A stretch of 21,809 nucleotides of DNA from a virus. Below the pieces are notes generated by a model. It made no database searches. It worked only from the letters and a program-made list of their open reading frames with translations, and was not told the origin of the DNA. This document shows positions 13,098-21,474 of this stretch, in pieces; the stretch's first letter is position 1, and every line of letters starts with the position of its first letter. The DNA is taken from positions 1 through 21,809 of the IMG/VR virus record IMGVR_UViG_3300025138_000431; one strand, 5' to 3'. The position numbers were made by a program, and so were the translations under genes.

Positions 13098-14036
13098 ATG
13101 GCATTAGTAGACAAAAAATCAAAATTAGACAGAAATTATAGAGAAGTTTCAGGTCCTAATGTAGGAGAATCATTACCACAAGATGGACAATATTTTACAG
13201 ATAAAGGAATATCAGATTCTCCTTTTCTTAGTAAAGATGGAGACCATATGAAATCTCTTCTTAAAAACAGCACAGTACATAGTACAGGAGATGAAGGTTT
13301 AAGTTATAAATCTGCTCCCAATGACGTTATAGGAAAAGAACAAGATTTAAATGGATCAGATCCTTCAACTATTGGAGCTCCTGGGGGTCCAACTTATTTT
13401 AATGGATATGGAAAAGGAGGAAAACATCAAGGTAAAAAATTAGGAGGATTAGACTTACATGAAGCTTTACTACAAAGTTCATACACATACAATTATGGAG
13501 AAGGAACTCCTACTACAATATTAGGAGATGATGGAAATGGAAATCAAGGAGGCGCTTTAGATTTAGATAAAACAGATGGAGGTCAAGGATATTTTCATGG
13601 AATGAATAATCCAGGAATGGGTCAAGGTAAAAAATTAAAAGGAGAAGATTTACATGAAACTTTATTAGAAAATCATTATAATTATAAACATGGAAATTCT
13701 AGAGAAACAATACTACAAAATAAAGGCTCAGATGGAGGTATTTATGATTTAAATGGAAATGATCCAGGAAATAGATCAGGAGGACCTCAGTTTTTTGATT
13801 CAGGAACTCCTAGTCAAGTACATGGGAATCCTTTAGAAAGTCCAGATTACACACAATTAGTAAAAAAATACCAAAGTAAAGTACATAATATAAGTGGTCC
13901 TTATCCTTTTTCAGGAAATTATGGACCAGTAGGATCATCAACAAGATTTCAAGATTTAGATGGAGGAGTTAATTCAAATAATCCAGTTTTAGGTCAACGT
14001 GGGGGAAAATATGATGAAACTGGACCTCATAAATAA
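13098..14036 (+). CDS. Gly/Asp-rich protein with four ~67-residue repeats, unknown function
   Basis: The 312-aa product is made of degenerate tandem repeats. Each unit opens with an aromatic pair (residues 32-33, 100-101, 165-166 and 232-233, spacings 68, 65 and 67). The two best-preserved units continue QGKKLGGLDLHEALLQSSYT and QGKKLKGEDLHETLLENHYN, then a Tyr/Asn segment, TIL, a Gly-rich loop and a DL(N/D) turn ending in GGPxYF-like residues. The first and last units are weaker (GDHMKSLLKNSTV; NPLESPDYTQLVKKY). Composition is rich in Gly, Asp, Asn and Tyr, without hydrophobic core segments typical of enzymes. No signal peptide is seen. It sits between the tape measure and the baseplate genes with 12- and 8-base gaps, so a structural or scaffolding role in the baseplate is likely. 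I do not recognise the family. Confidence 0.72.
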   Translation: MALVDKKSKLDRNYREVSGPNVGESLPQDGQYFTDKGISDSPFLSKDGDHMKSLLKNSTVHSTGDEGLSYKSAPNDVIGKEQDLNGSDPSTIGAPGGPTYFNGYGKGGKHQGKKLGGLDLHEALLQSSYTYNYGEGTPTTILGDDGNGNQGGALDLDKTDGGQGYFHGMNNPGMGQGKKLKGEDLHETLLENHYNYKHGNSRETILQNKGSDGGIYDLNGNDPGNRSGGPQFFDSGTPSQVHGNPLESPDYTQLVKKYQSKVHNISGPYPFSGNYGPVGSSTRFQDLDGGVNSNNPVLGQRGGKYDETGPHK

Positions 14037-14044
14037 AAAATAAA

Positions 14045-16222
14045 ATGGGGTTAAAAAAACTACTAACAAATTTAGATAATAGAAAGGTTTCTGGTATTAC
14101 ATTAAAATCAAAATCCATAGGTTATCCTAATGATAATATTGACACTCCCCCTTTAATAGGTAGGGTTTCATGGGATCTTAATGATGAAAATGCTAATCCT
14201 ACATTTTTATTAGGAAAAGATCATAATAAAGGAGGATTAGATGGAGGTGGTTTAAGAGGGGGAATAGCTACAAATATAAATAGAAGATTTGTAGACAATC
14301 AAAGAATATCTGCTTTTTTAGGAGATTCTATATTTCAATGGCCATTAAATGTAAATTTCCCAAATGACCATACTCCCACACAAAATACACTTAATTCATC
14401 AGCAACTGACCCAGACACTATAGCAGCAGAAAGTTCGGGTATAGATCTTACTTGGAGAAGTCCATTAGGAACAACATCTGCAGGACAACAATTTAAATGG
14501 AGACAAATAGGATTACAAAGAATGAATCCTAAAATAAATGCTCCTATGGAGGGATTATTAGGTTTTTCTCCTGCCAATCAAAGAACATATGTCCCTGTAA
14601 GCACTAAAACAGCAGTAAGATTAGCTGGTGTGTCACAAATTAAAAGAGAAGGTACAACATTAGGTTTATTTGGAAATGGATATATAGATGATAAAGATTT
14701 TATTGAAGGTGGTAATAAAAATAGACTAATATATCTTTACGATAAAAATATATTGACTAATCCCACAGAAGAACTAGGATTTTTTGGCAAAGTAGGAGCT
14801 TTTGCTAGTAAGGTTATGAATTTTATTGGGGGTAAAGGAGAAATGTTATATGATTATAATGGTGGTCCTAATTCTGTTTTTGGTATTGGAAGAACATTTA
14901 TAGGAAGATACACTAACACAAATCCCTATGGAATAACAAATCTTTATGGAAAATCAAGATATTTCAGAGGAGCACGTGATTATGATGACTTTTTGGATCA
15001 CATGCAACTTCCAGATGATACAATAGACTATTTATCATATAAGTATGTTGATTGGGCAACTCAATCTGAGAGAGATACATCCATAGGAATGGGGTCCCAC
15101 TCCAATCAAAGAACCCCAAGAGAAATCAAATATGGAGAAGTAGATTATGATAAATATAGAATTATGAAGGTGTTAGGTGATGATTCCGGTCAACCAGGAG
15201 CTTTTCACTATAATGGGGGTGATGAGGACCCAATACAAGGTCTAAATATATATAAAACAGAAGAGGGATCAGATTGGGAGAAAAATCTAAATCGTAGTTG
15301 GAAAGATTCATTCCAAGATTTTATCCCTTTTGTATTTGAAGTTGTAGACATAGATAATCCATTAGCATCAACAAAAATGGTTTTTAGGGCATACATTGAT
15401 AGTATAACGGATGATTTTTCTGCAAATCATAATAGTGTTAAATACAGTGGAAGAGCTGAAAAGTTTTACACTTACAATGAATTTGACAGAAAAATAAATA
15501 TCACTTTTAAAATTGCAGCGTCATCAAGATTTGATATGGAACCATTATATAGAAAATTAAATTATCTTGTAGCCCAAACAGCTCCTAATTATAAAGGAAC
15601 AAGAATGAGAACTCCATATATGAAAATTACAGTGGGAGATTGGTTTAATAGATTACCAGGTGTATTATCAAATATATCTTTAAATTGGTCAAAAGATTAC
15701 CCTTGGGAAATTAAATATGATGAAGGAGGTCAAGATAAAGATATGTTAAGATTACCTCATGTTTTAGATGTTTCTCTTAGTTTCTTACCAATCCATAAAA
15801 TGAGACCTGAAAATGAATATAATGCACCATTTATTAGTATTGATCATTGGTTATCTTATGGAATAGCTGATTTTTCAAATCTTGAAGATTATAGTCCAGA
15901 AAAGTTTGAAGAACAGATTGAAAATCGTCCCGAAGATTTTAATCAATATTGGGACGAAAATGATAATATAAAAAAGGATCCAGGTGAAGAATATGTAAAT
16001 CCTGATAGAAAATTATATGAAAAAGTTATGGAAAGTCAAGCCCATAATATAGGTCCAAAGGTAACTAAACCTTATTGGACAGAATATAATTTTAGAGACT
16101 CATGGTTAACTCCAACAAACACTCCAGAAGATTTACATTGGACACAAAAACTTAATAAGTTTAAAGAAAACTTAAGCAGCAAAGGAGTAGGTGGAACTAT
16201 AAAAAATGCTATAAAGAAATAA
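14045..16222 (+). CDS. Large baseplate protein, probable tube initiator/baseplate structural protein
   Basis: The 725-aa product has a Gly/Asn-rich N-terminal half (LKSKSIGYPNDNIDTPPLIG, LGKDHNKGGLDGGGLRGG, repeated mentions of Phe-Leu-Gly). The C-terminal part from about residue 420 is orderly: DFIPFVFEVVDIDNPLASTK, MVFRAYIDSITDDFSANHNS, YSGRAEKFYTYNEFDRKINI, LYRKLNYLVAQTAPNY, then VGDWFNRLPGVLSNISLNWS, KDYPWEIKYDEGG and LPHVLDVSLSFLPIHKMRPE. The last segments read like the tube-type fold of tail tube or tube-initiator proteins (T4 gp48 and gp54 play this role), but I cannot name the family with certainty. It is followed one base later by the gp53-like wedge gene and then the hub gene, so a baseplate location is well supported. 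The remaining C-terminus is charged and probably extended. Confidence 0.7.
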   Translation: MGLKKLLTNLDNRKVSGITLKSKSIGYPNDNIDTPPLIGRVSWDLNDENANPTFLLGKDHNKGGLDGGGLRGGIATNINRRFVDNQRISAFLGDSIFQWPLNVNFPNDHTPTQNTLNSSATDPDTIAAESSGIDLTWRSPLGTTSAGQQFKWRQIGLQRMNPKINAPMEGLLGFSPANQRTYVPVSTKTAVRLAGVSQIKREGTTLGLFGNGYIDDKDFIEGGNKNRLIYLYDKNILTNPTEELGFFGKVGAFASKVMNFIGGKGEMLYDYNGGPNSVFGIGRTFIGRYTNTNPYGITNLYGKSRYFRGARDYDDFLDHMQLPDDTIDYLSYKYVDWATQSERDTSIGMGSHSNQRTPREIKYGEVDYDKYRIMKVLGDDSGQPGAFHYNGGDEDPIQGLNIYKTEEGSDWEKNLNRSWKDSFQDFIPFVFEVVDIDNPLASTKMVFRAYIDSITDDFSANHNSVKYSGRAEKFYTYNEFDRKINITFKIAASSRFDMEPLYRKLNYLVAQTAPNYKGTRMRTPYMKITVGDWFNRLPGVLSNISLNWSKDYPWEIKYDEGGQDKDMLRLPHVLDVSLSFLPIHKMRPENEYNAPFISIDHWLSYGIADFSNLEDYSPEKFEEQIENRPEDFNQYWDENDNIKKDPGEEYVNPDRKLYEKVMESQAHNIGPKVTKPYWTEYNFRDSWLTPTNTPEDLHWTQKLNKFKENLSSKGVGGTIKNAIKK

Positions 16223-16223
16223 T

Positions 16224-16535
16224 ATGAGAAATAGAATCAAATCAGCAGCAGTCAAAAGATCACCTGAATTAAAAAGATATTATAAACCTTTAAAATATCC
16301 AACAATACCTTTAAATTCAGACGATTTATACATTAGAACATCTGTTGATGATAGACTTGACTTATTGGCTTATCAGTTTTACAAAGACACAAGATTATGG
16401 TGGATTATAATGAATGCTAATGTAGGAGTAATTAGAAGAGATAGTTTTTCTTTAAAATCTAATTTATTAATAAGAATACCAAGAGATATAGAAAAAATCA
16501 TAGGAGATTTTGAAGATTTAAACCAAATTGTATAA
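16224..16535 (+). CDS. Baseplate wedge protein, gp53-like with LysM-type fold
   Basis: The 103-aa product holds the pattern RYYKPLKYPTIPLNSDDLYI, then a segment DDRLDLLAYQFYKDTRLWWI followed by IMNANVGVIRR and LLIRIPRDIEKII. A disordered-looking start followed by R-x-D-x-L-A-x-x-x-Y-x-D-x-x-L-W-W-I-I-x-x-x-N is characteristic of LysM-like baseplate proteins, and T4 gp53 shares the AxxxYGxPQLYWVLL element. It is shorter than T4 gp53 (196 aa). gp53 completes baseplate wedges and links neighbouring ones. Here the gene lies one base after the large baseplate gene and three bases before the hub gene, a tight operon consistent with stoichiometric baseplate assembly. Confidence 0.8.
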   Translation: MRNRIKSAAVKRSPELKRYYKPLKYPTIPLNSDDLYIRTSVDDRLDLLAYQFYKDTRLWWIIMNANVGVIRRDSFSLKSNLLIRIPRDIEKIIGDFEDLNQIV

Positions 16536-16538
16536 GTT

Positions 16539-19500
16539 ATGCCAGGAATTAATGGAATATTTGAACCTTTTAGGAAGTACGTACAAAACCAATTAAATAA
16601 AAGACAAGAAACAGTAAAAGATAGAAAAGAAGGAGAATTCTACACCTATACTACTGCTAAATCTTGTTATTTAAGAATGGTGTCAGGAGTAAATATAGCT
16701 CATAAAAATAATATTCTTGAATCAAGTGAAACTCCTAAAAAATTAGATGAAGGTTTAGCTAAACAATATATTTTAGAAGGAGGAACTCTTTATTATGATA
16801 GGCTTGGGGAGGGAGCTATGAGAGAATCTTTTACTGAAGGAAAAGAAGAATCAAAAACAAGAGGTTTTACTTATGGGGATGACCATGTAAGAGCAGACGC
16901 TGGAGATAATTTTGGTATTGTTCCTATGCCGGGTATTGTAGATGCAGAAATTAGAACAAAAACCCCAGAAGGATCTTTAAGAGAAGCTAAAATAAATTTT
17001 GAATGTCATAATAGAAGACAATTACAAGTTTTAGAAGCTTTATATATGAGACCAGGTTATTTAGTTTTACTTGAATGGGGATGGAGTCCTTACATCCATA
17101 GTAAAGATGGAATAGAAACTGACCCATCTTCAGGTATTGCTAGAAAATTTTTAGACCCTACTAAAGTTCAAGACACAACAGGTAATTTATTTAATAGATT
17201 AAATCAAGAAATCATCAAAAAGAAACAAGACACAGAAGGAAATTATGATGGTTTTATAGGAATTATTAAAAATTTCAATTATACTTCAAGAGATGATGGG
17301 GGATATAGTTGTACAACTGAACTTATAGCTCAAGGAGAAATAATGGAATCTTTAAGAAGTACAAAAAAATTCATAGAAACTGATCAATTTGAGATAGCTC
17401 CATTTGAAGGTAATAAAGAAGGTACTCCAGGAGTTTTTGGGATTGGAAAAGGATTGGGAACAGATGTAGGAAGAGAGGTAGTGGTTGTAAAAAAACAACA
17501 ACGGGAAATATTAGATAAGTTTTTATTATATTTAAAATCTATAAAAGCTGTATGGGATAAAACAGGAGATGAAGCTTATTTACAATTAAAAGGCACAGAT
17601 GGAGAAACTAGACAAAAAATAAGAGGTAATTATTATAATATAGGACAAACCCCGATGATCAATAAAATTGATGTTGATGCTATTGACTATATAGAATTAC
17701 AAGAAGTAAGTCCTAAATATGAAGAGGCTTATAGTATGGTAGATAAGTTAATAAAAGACATAGGTAAAGATACACCAGCAGCCCCAGATGAAATAACAAA
17801 TTCAACTTTAGATTTAAATGATTTTACTTGGGAGAATGGATGGTTTGAATGTTTAAAAGATGGTGAAGGCTGGCCATTAGAAGATCCTGACAGCTGGTTT
17901 GCAATACAACATGAAAGGAGAGATTGGAGAAATTGTAAAGGACCTAAAGATGGAGGAATAGATGGTGTAGATTATTTAGAAGATCCATCAAAAGGTGGAG
18001 AATATAGTGAGGGACCAACTTCTCCACGTGGAGAAGAAGCTATGCATTTTAAACAATTCAGATGGAAATATGCATGTGTTGATCATAGTGACTTGTTTGA
18101 TGGTTGTACACGTAAATCCCAAAGATTATTTAAATATGGACCAGTAAGAAAAATAATGGGGGCGAATGCCCAATTCGATAAAAATAATAAGTATAATCAA
18201 CAAGATAAAGGACTAACATCCTTTTATGATGGACTTATAGTTCAACAAATATCTAAATATATTTCTTCTGAAGAAAAAATAAATTCAGGATGGAGAAAAA
18301 ATATTTTTGTTAGGTGGGATTTAGTTTGTCAAATATTTAACCACTTATCACAAAACAAACTAATAACAGATAGTGGAGAGGAACCTATAGTAGAAATGAC
18401 ATATTTGGCTCCTAAACAACAAACTTATGATCTTAGTTCTGATGGTGAAAAAATAGACAATACTGATACAGGAACAGGGGCAAATAAAAATTCAGTAAAA
18501 GAATATATAAGATATCAACCCCCAAAATCAAGACCCACAGTACCTGGAGAAATGGTGTATAATGATAGTAAATTTGAAAGGAGTGTCCTTAAATCTATTT
18601 TGGGTGAAAGTCTTGATGAAAGTGTGTGTTTATTACCTCATCAAGAAATAGTATCCTCTTTATATAAAGGTAAGGATGTATCAATTTCAGATCCTTGGGA
18701 TCTATTAGATCTCTTGTATGATGATAATAAAAATACTATTATAGTATATCCAGAGATAAAATCATCATCTAAACCATTTACATCTTATAAAAAATGTCAT
18801 TTTAATGCAAAATCTATAGGGGGAGTATTATTTAATCTTGATTTTTTAATTACAGAATACGAAAGAATATCAATGGTAAAAAGGGAATCTGGAGGTAAAA
18901 TCATAAAATCAACCATTAATTTTAACAAATATTTTAATAATATATGGGAGGGAGTAAATGCAGCAACAGGAGGTTATTATGATTTTGGTCTCCATATAGA
19001 ACATGAAAGACCTCATGTAGGAAGAATAATAGATTTTGAATTTAGTGGAAGAACAAGAAAAGACAATTTATTTACATTTAAACCTCAATTAGATGGATCT
19101 ATTTTAAGAAATTTTAATTTTAATTCTGAAATACCTTCAGACATGTCTTCTGTAATTTCTATAGCAGCTCAAGCACCTAATGAGGCAAATGATTTAGACG
19201 CTTTATCTTTTAAAGCTTTTCATAAAGGTATATATAGTAGATTTTCTGCTACTCCTTTAACAGATGAAGAAATAAAGGATAACCAAATAGCAGCAAGAGA
19301 AGTATTACAAGAGGAAATCAATAATTATAAAAAATTACTTGTATCTTTAGGAGAATATACTACGATGTTTAATAATATGAAGTTTCATAAGATCAATACA
19401 GGAGATAAATACACACAGGGGGAATCAAAGGGGGATTATATATATAGAGATCCTATAACCTCTGATAAAGCTTTATCTTATATAGAGGATTTAGAAGAAT

Positions 19501-20513
19501 TAAGAATTTCTATAGAAAATAAATATCCTTTATATTACCCAGGGGGAGAAAAAGACCACCCTAAAGCAGGATTACCTAGAGAAAATACAACATACCATAG
19601 AAGTGCAATTATACCAATTAAATTTTCAGCACAATTAGATGGTATAGCAGGAATAACACCACTTACTTTATTTAGAGTTGATAAAAATGTTTTACCAATA
19701 GGATACCAAGATAAAAAAGAATCTATTGTTTTTATAATAAAAGAAGAAAAACAAACAATAACATCAGGACAAGATTGGGTAACTGAATTTAATGGTCAAT
19801 TAGTTTTACAAGATACTAATCCTAATTTTACGGGACAAAATTTATTAAAGGGGGAGGATACAAAATTCCATACTGATATCAGTAAGGAAATTGAATCACT
19901 ATTTGAAAATATTGGAGAAAGTATAAAAAATACTTTAGGGGCACGAGTTGAAGAAGTTGATGATTCAAAACCAGGAACTTCTTTTCAAGATCCTATAGCT
20001 ATTTCATTTGTTTCATCAGTAGGAGATGGTTTTCCTGCTAGATCAGAAAGTGGTAACTTACACACAGGAATAGACATTAGAGCTAATATAGGCACAGAAT
20101 TAGTTGCCTCTAGAGACGGAACCGTTACACTTAAAACACAATCTTGTGGTGGAGGAAATTGTAAAGGGGGATATGGTGGTTTTGGACAATATGTTATTTT
20201 AGAATTTGACGACGTAGATGAAGATTCACAAGCAGCAAAAGCATTATATGCTCATTTAAATAAATTTGCATCTGGGAAAAAAGCAGGGGATAGTTATTCA
20301 GTAACAAAAGGACAGATTATTGGATATGTAGGAGAAACTGGAAACACAACAGGACCACACTTACATTATGAAATAGGAACAGAAAATTATTTAGGAAGTG
20401 GCTATCCTTCCTCTACAGATAGAGTAGGTAGATTAACTAAAACATATACTAATTCAAATAGTAAAGTAGTTAATTATTTATTAAATGCAGAAAATTTTAC
20501 AACTTATTATTAA
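16539..20513 (+). CDS. Giant baseplate hub protein with C-terminal M23 peptidase (tail lysin)
   Basis: The 1324-aa product begins GIFEPFRKYVQNQLNKRQET and then CYLRMVSGVNI. A hub-type domain follows (VDAEIRTKTPEGSLREAKIN, FECHNRRQLQVLEALYMRPG, YLVLLEWGWSPYI), with further conserved-looking blocks such as PSDMSSVISIAAQAPNEAND. The last ~150 residues form a zinc metallopeptidase of the M23 (LytM/lysostaphin) family: H1175 and D1179 in HTGID, H1239 in YAHL, and H1274/H1276 in GPHLHYE. This is the complete set of metal and catalytic residues. An unusual Cys-Gly-rich insert, SCGGGNCKGG, sits before GQYVILEF. The fused enzyme would cut peptide cross-links in the cell wall when the tail contracts, playing the role T4 gives to the gp5 lysozyme on its gp27 hub. 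No signal peptide is seen, as expected of a virion enzyme. Confidence 0.85.
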   Translation: MPGINGIFEPFRKYVQNQLNKRQETVKDRKEGEFYTYTTAKSCYLRMVSGVNIAHKNNILESSETPKKLDEGLAKQYILEGGTLYYDRLGEGAMRESFTEGKEESKTRGFTYGDDHVRADAGDNFGIVPMPGIVDAEIRTKTPEGSLREAKINFECHNRRQLQVLEALYMRPGYLVLLEWGWSPYIHSKDGIETDPSSGIARKFLDPTKVQDTTGNLFNRLNQEIIKKKQDTEGNYDGFIGIIKNFNYTSRDDGGYSCTTELIAQGEIMESLRSTKKFIETDQFEIAPFEGNKEGTPGVFGIGKGLGTDVGREVVVVKKQQREILDKFLLYLKSIKAVWDKTGDEAYLQLKGTDGETRQKIRGNYYNIGQTPMINKIDVDAIDYIELQEVSPKYEEAYSMVDKLIKDIGKDTPAAPDEITNSTLDLNDFTWENGWFECLKDGEGWPLEDPDSWFAIQHERRDWRNCKGPKDGGIDGVDYLEDPSKGGEYSEGPTSPRGEEAMHFKQFRWKYACVDHSDLFDGCTRKSQRLFKYGPVRKIMGANAQFDKNNKYNQQDKGLTSFYDGLIVQQISKYISSEEKINSGWRKNIFVRWDLVCQIFNHLSQNKLITDSGEEPIVEMTYLAPKQQTYDLSSDGEKIDNTDTGTGANKNSVKEYIRYQPPKSRPTVPGEMVYNDSKFERSVLKSILGESLDESVCLLPHQEIVSSLYKGKDVSISDPWDLLDLLYDDNKNTIIVYPEIKSSSKPFTSYKKCHFNAKSIGGVLFNLDFLITEYERISMVKRESGGKIIKSTINFNKYFNNIWEGVNAATGGYYDFGLHIEHERPHVGRIIDFEFSGRTRKDNLFTFKPQLDGSILRNFNFNSEIPSDMSSVISIAAQAPNEANDLDALSFKAFHKGIYSRFSATPLTDEEIKDNQIAAREVLQEEINNYKKLLVSLGEYTTMFNNMKFHKINTGDKYTQGESKGDYIYRDPITSDKALSYIEDLEELRISIENKYPLYYPGGEKDHPKAGLPRENTTYHRSAIIPIKFSAQLDGIAGITPLTLFRVDKNVLPIGYQDKKESIVFIIKEEKQTITSGQDWVTEFNGQLVLQDTNPNFTGQNLLKGEDTKFHTDISKEIESLFENIGESIKNTLGARVEEVDDSKPGTSFQDPIAISFVSSVGDGFPARSESGNLHTGIDIRANIGTELVASRDGTVTLKTQSCGGGNCKGGYGGFGQYVILEFDDVDEDSQAAKALYAHLNKFASGKKAGDSYSVTKGQIIGYVGETGNTTGPHLHYEIGTENYLGSGYPSSTDRVGRLTKTYTNSNSKVVNYLLNAENFTTYY

Positions 20514-20518
20514 AAATT

Positions 20519-21448
20519 ATGGCATATTTACCAAAATCTAAAATAAAAATAAAAACAGCTATTAAAGATGAATTAGTATTTTTAAATGGTAACCCTTTTC
20601 AAGGCCAATATATAGCAACAAATTCAGGAAGATTTTATGCTGGTACTAATCATTTAATTTTAGGAAAAGAATTAAAACCCGCTCCTAAACCCCCTACTTA
20701 TGGTGGATATGGTAATTTAGATAAATCTATAGATGTTCATATTCATAATATCTTATTACCCCCAGTAAATAATTTTGTATCTTCTACAAGAACTATAAGT
20801 ACATCAAAACCACAACCAACAGAAAAAGATTATACTAAAGGATATTATCAAAGATATTTTGTAAAAAGAATTAATGATTTTAATTATAAAGAAATAAATA
20901 AAGATACTTATAATTCAATATTAACAAGAGATGGTAAATATGATCACTATTTAAACGAAGTAGGAAAATTAAATTGGCATTTAAAGGGAAATGTCCATAA
21001 AAAAAATAATACATCTATTACACTTACAAATAGAACTTTCCTAAATATTAAACATTTATTTCCTAAACTAAACGAATATCATCGTATTGATTCGGTTCCT
21101 ACCCCACAAAACAATTTACACACAACAGGAAAAGAATTATATTATAGTGATGGTAAGGAATATATAGGCCCTTATCATATCCATCCTGAAAAAGGACCTA
21201 TGGTAGGTGCTGAACATTCATCTATATCTCATCATAAATTATATTATCCAAATCAATTACTAAAAACAGGAAACTCTAAATATCAAGATTTTATAGAGGG
21301 ATTAGATAAAACAGGAGATAATTTATTAATAATAGACAAACGACCTGTAAAGACTGAAAAAGCTGCAGCTGTAGAAGTAAAACAACAAACAACAAGTACT
21401 CCTTCCTATGGTGGTGGTTCTTCTGGTGGTGGAGGAGGTGGTTATTAG
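20519..21448 (+). CDS. Probable virion structural protein with HxHP motif and Gly-rich tail
   Basis: The 309-aa product starts MAYLPKSKIKIKTAIKDELV followed by NPFQGQYIATNSGRFYAGTN, a module I have seen at the end of baseplate clusters in marine phages. Near the middle and later, HIH occurs in VDVHIHNILLPP-like context (SIDVHIHNILLPP), and YSDGKEYIGPYHIHPEKGPM followed by VGAEH forms a His-rich cluster that could bind a metal. The protein ends in a Pro/Ser segment and then SGGGGGGY, matching the end of the sheath protein. It follows the hub gene by five bases and is the last gene of the virion block. A structural or baseplate-associated role is likely from position; no enzyme family is recognised. 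Confidence 0.65.
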   Translation: MAYLPKSKIKIKTAIKDELVFLNGNPFQGQYIATNSGRFYAGTNHLILGKELKPAPKPPTYGGYGNLDKSIDVHIHNILLPPVNNFVSSTRTISTSKPQPTEKDYTKGYYQRYFVKRINDFNYKEINKDTYNSILTRDGKYDHYLNEVGKLNWHLKGNVHKKNNTSITLTNRTFLNIKHLFPKLNEYHRIDSVPTPQNNLHTTGKELYYSDGKEYIGPYHIHPEKGPMVGAEHSSISHHKLYYPNQLLKTGNSKYQDFIEGLDKTGDNLLIIDKRPVKTEKAAAVEVKQQTTSTPSYGGGSSGGGGGGY

Positions 21449-21474
21449 ATAAACCTTTCGTACATTGATGGGGT

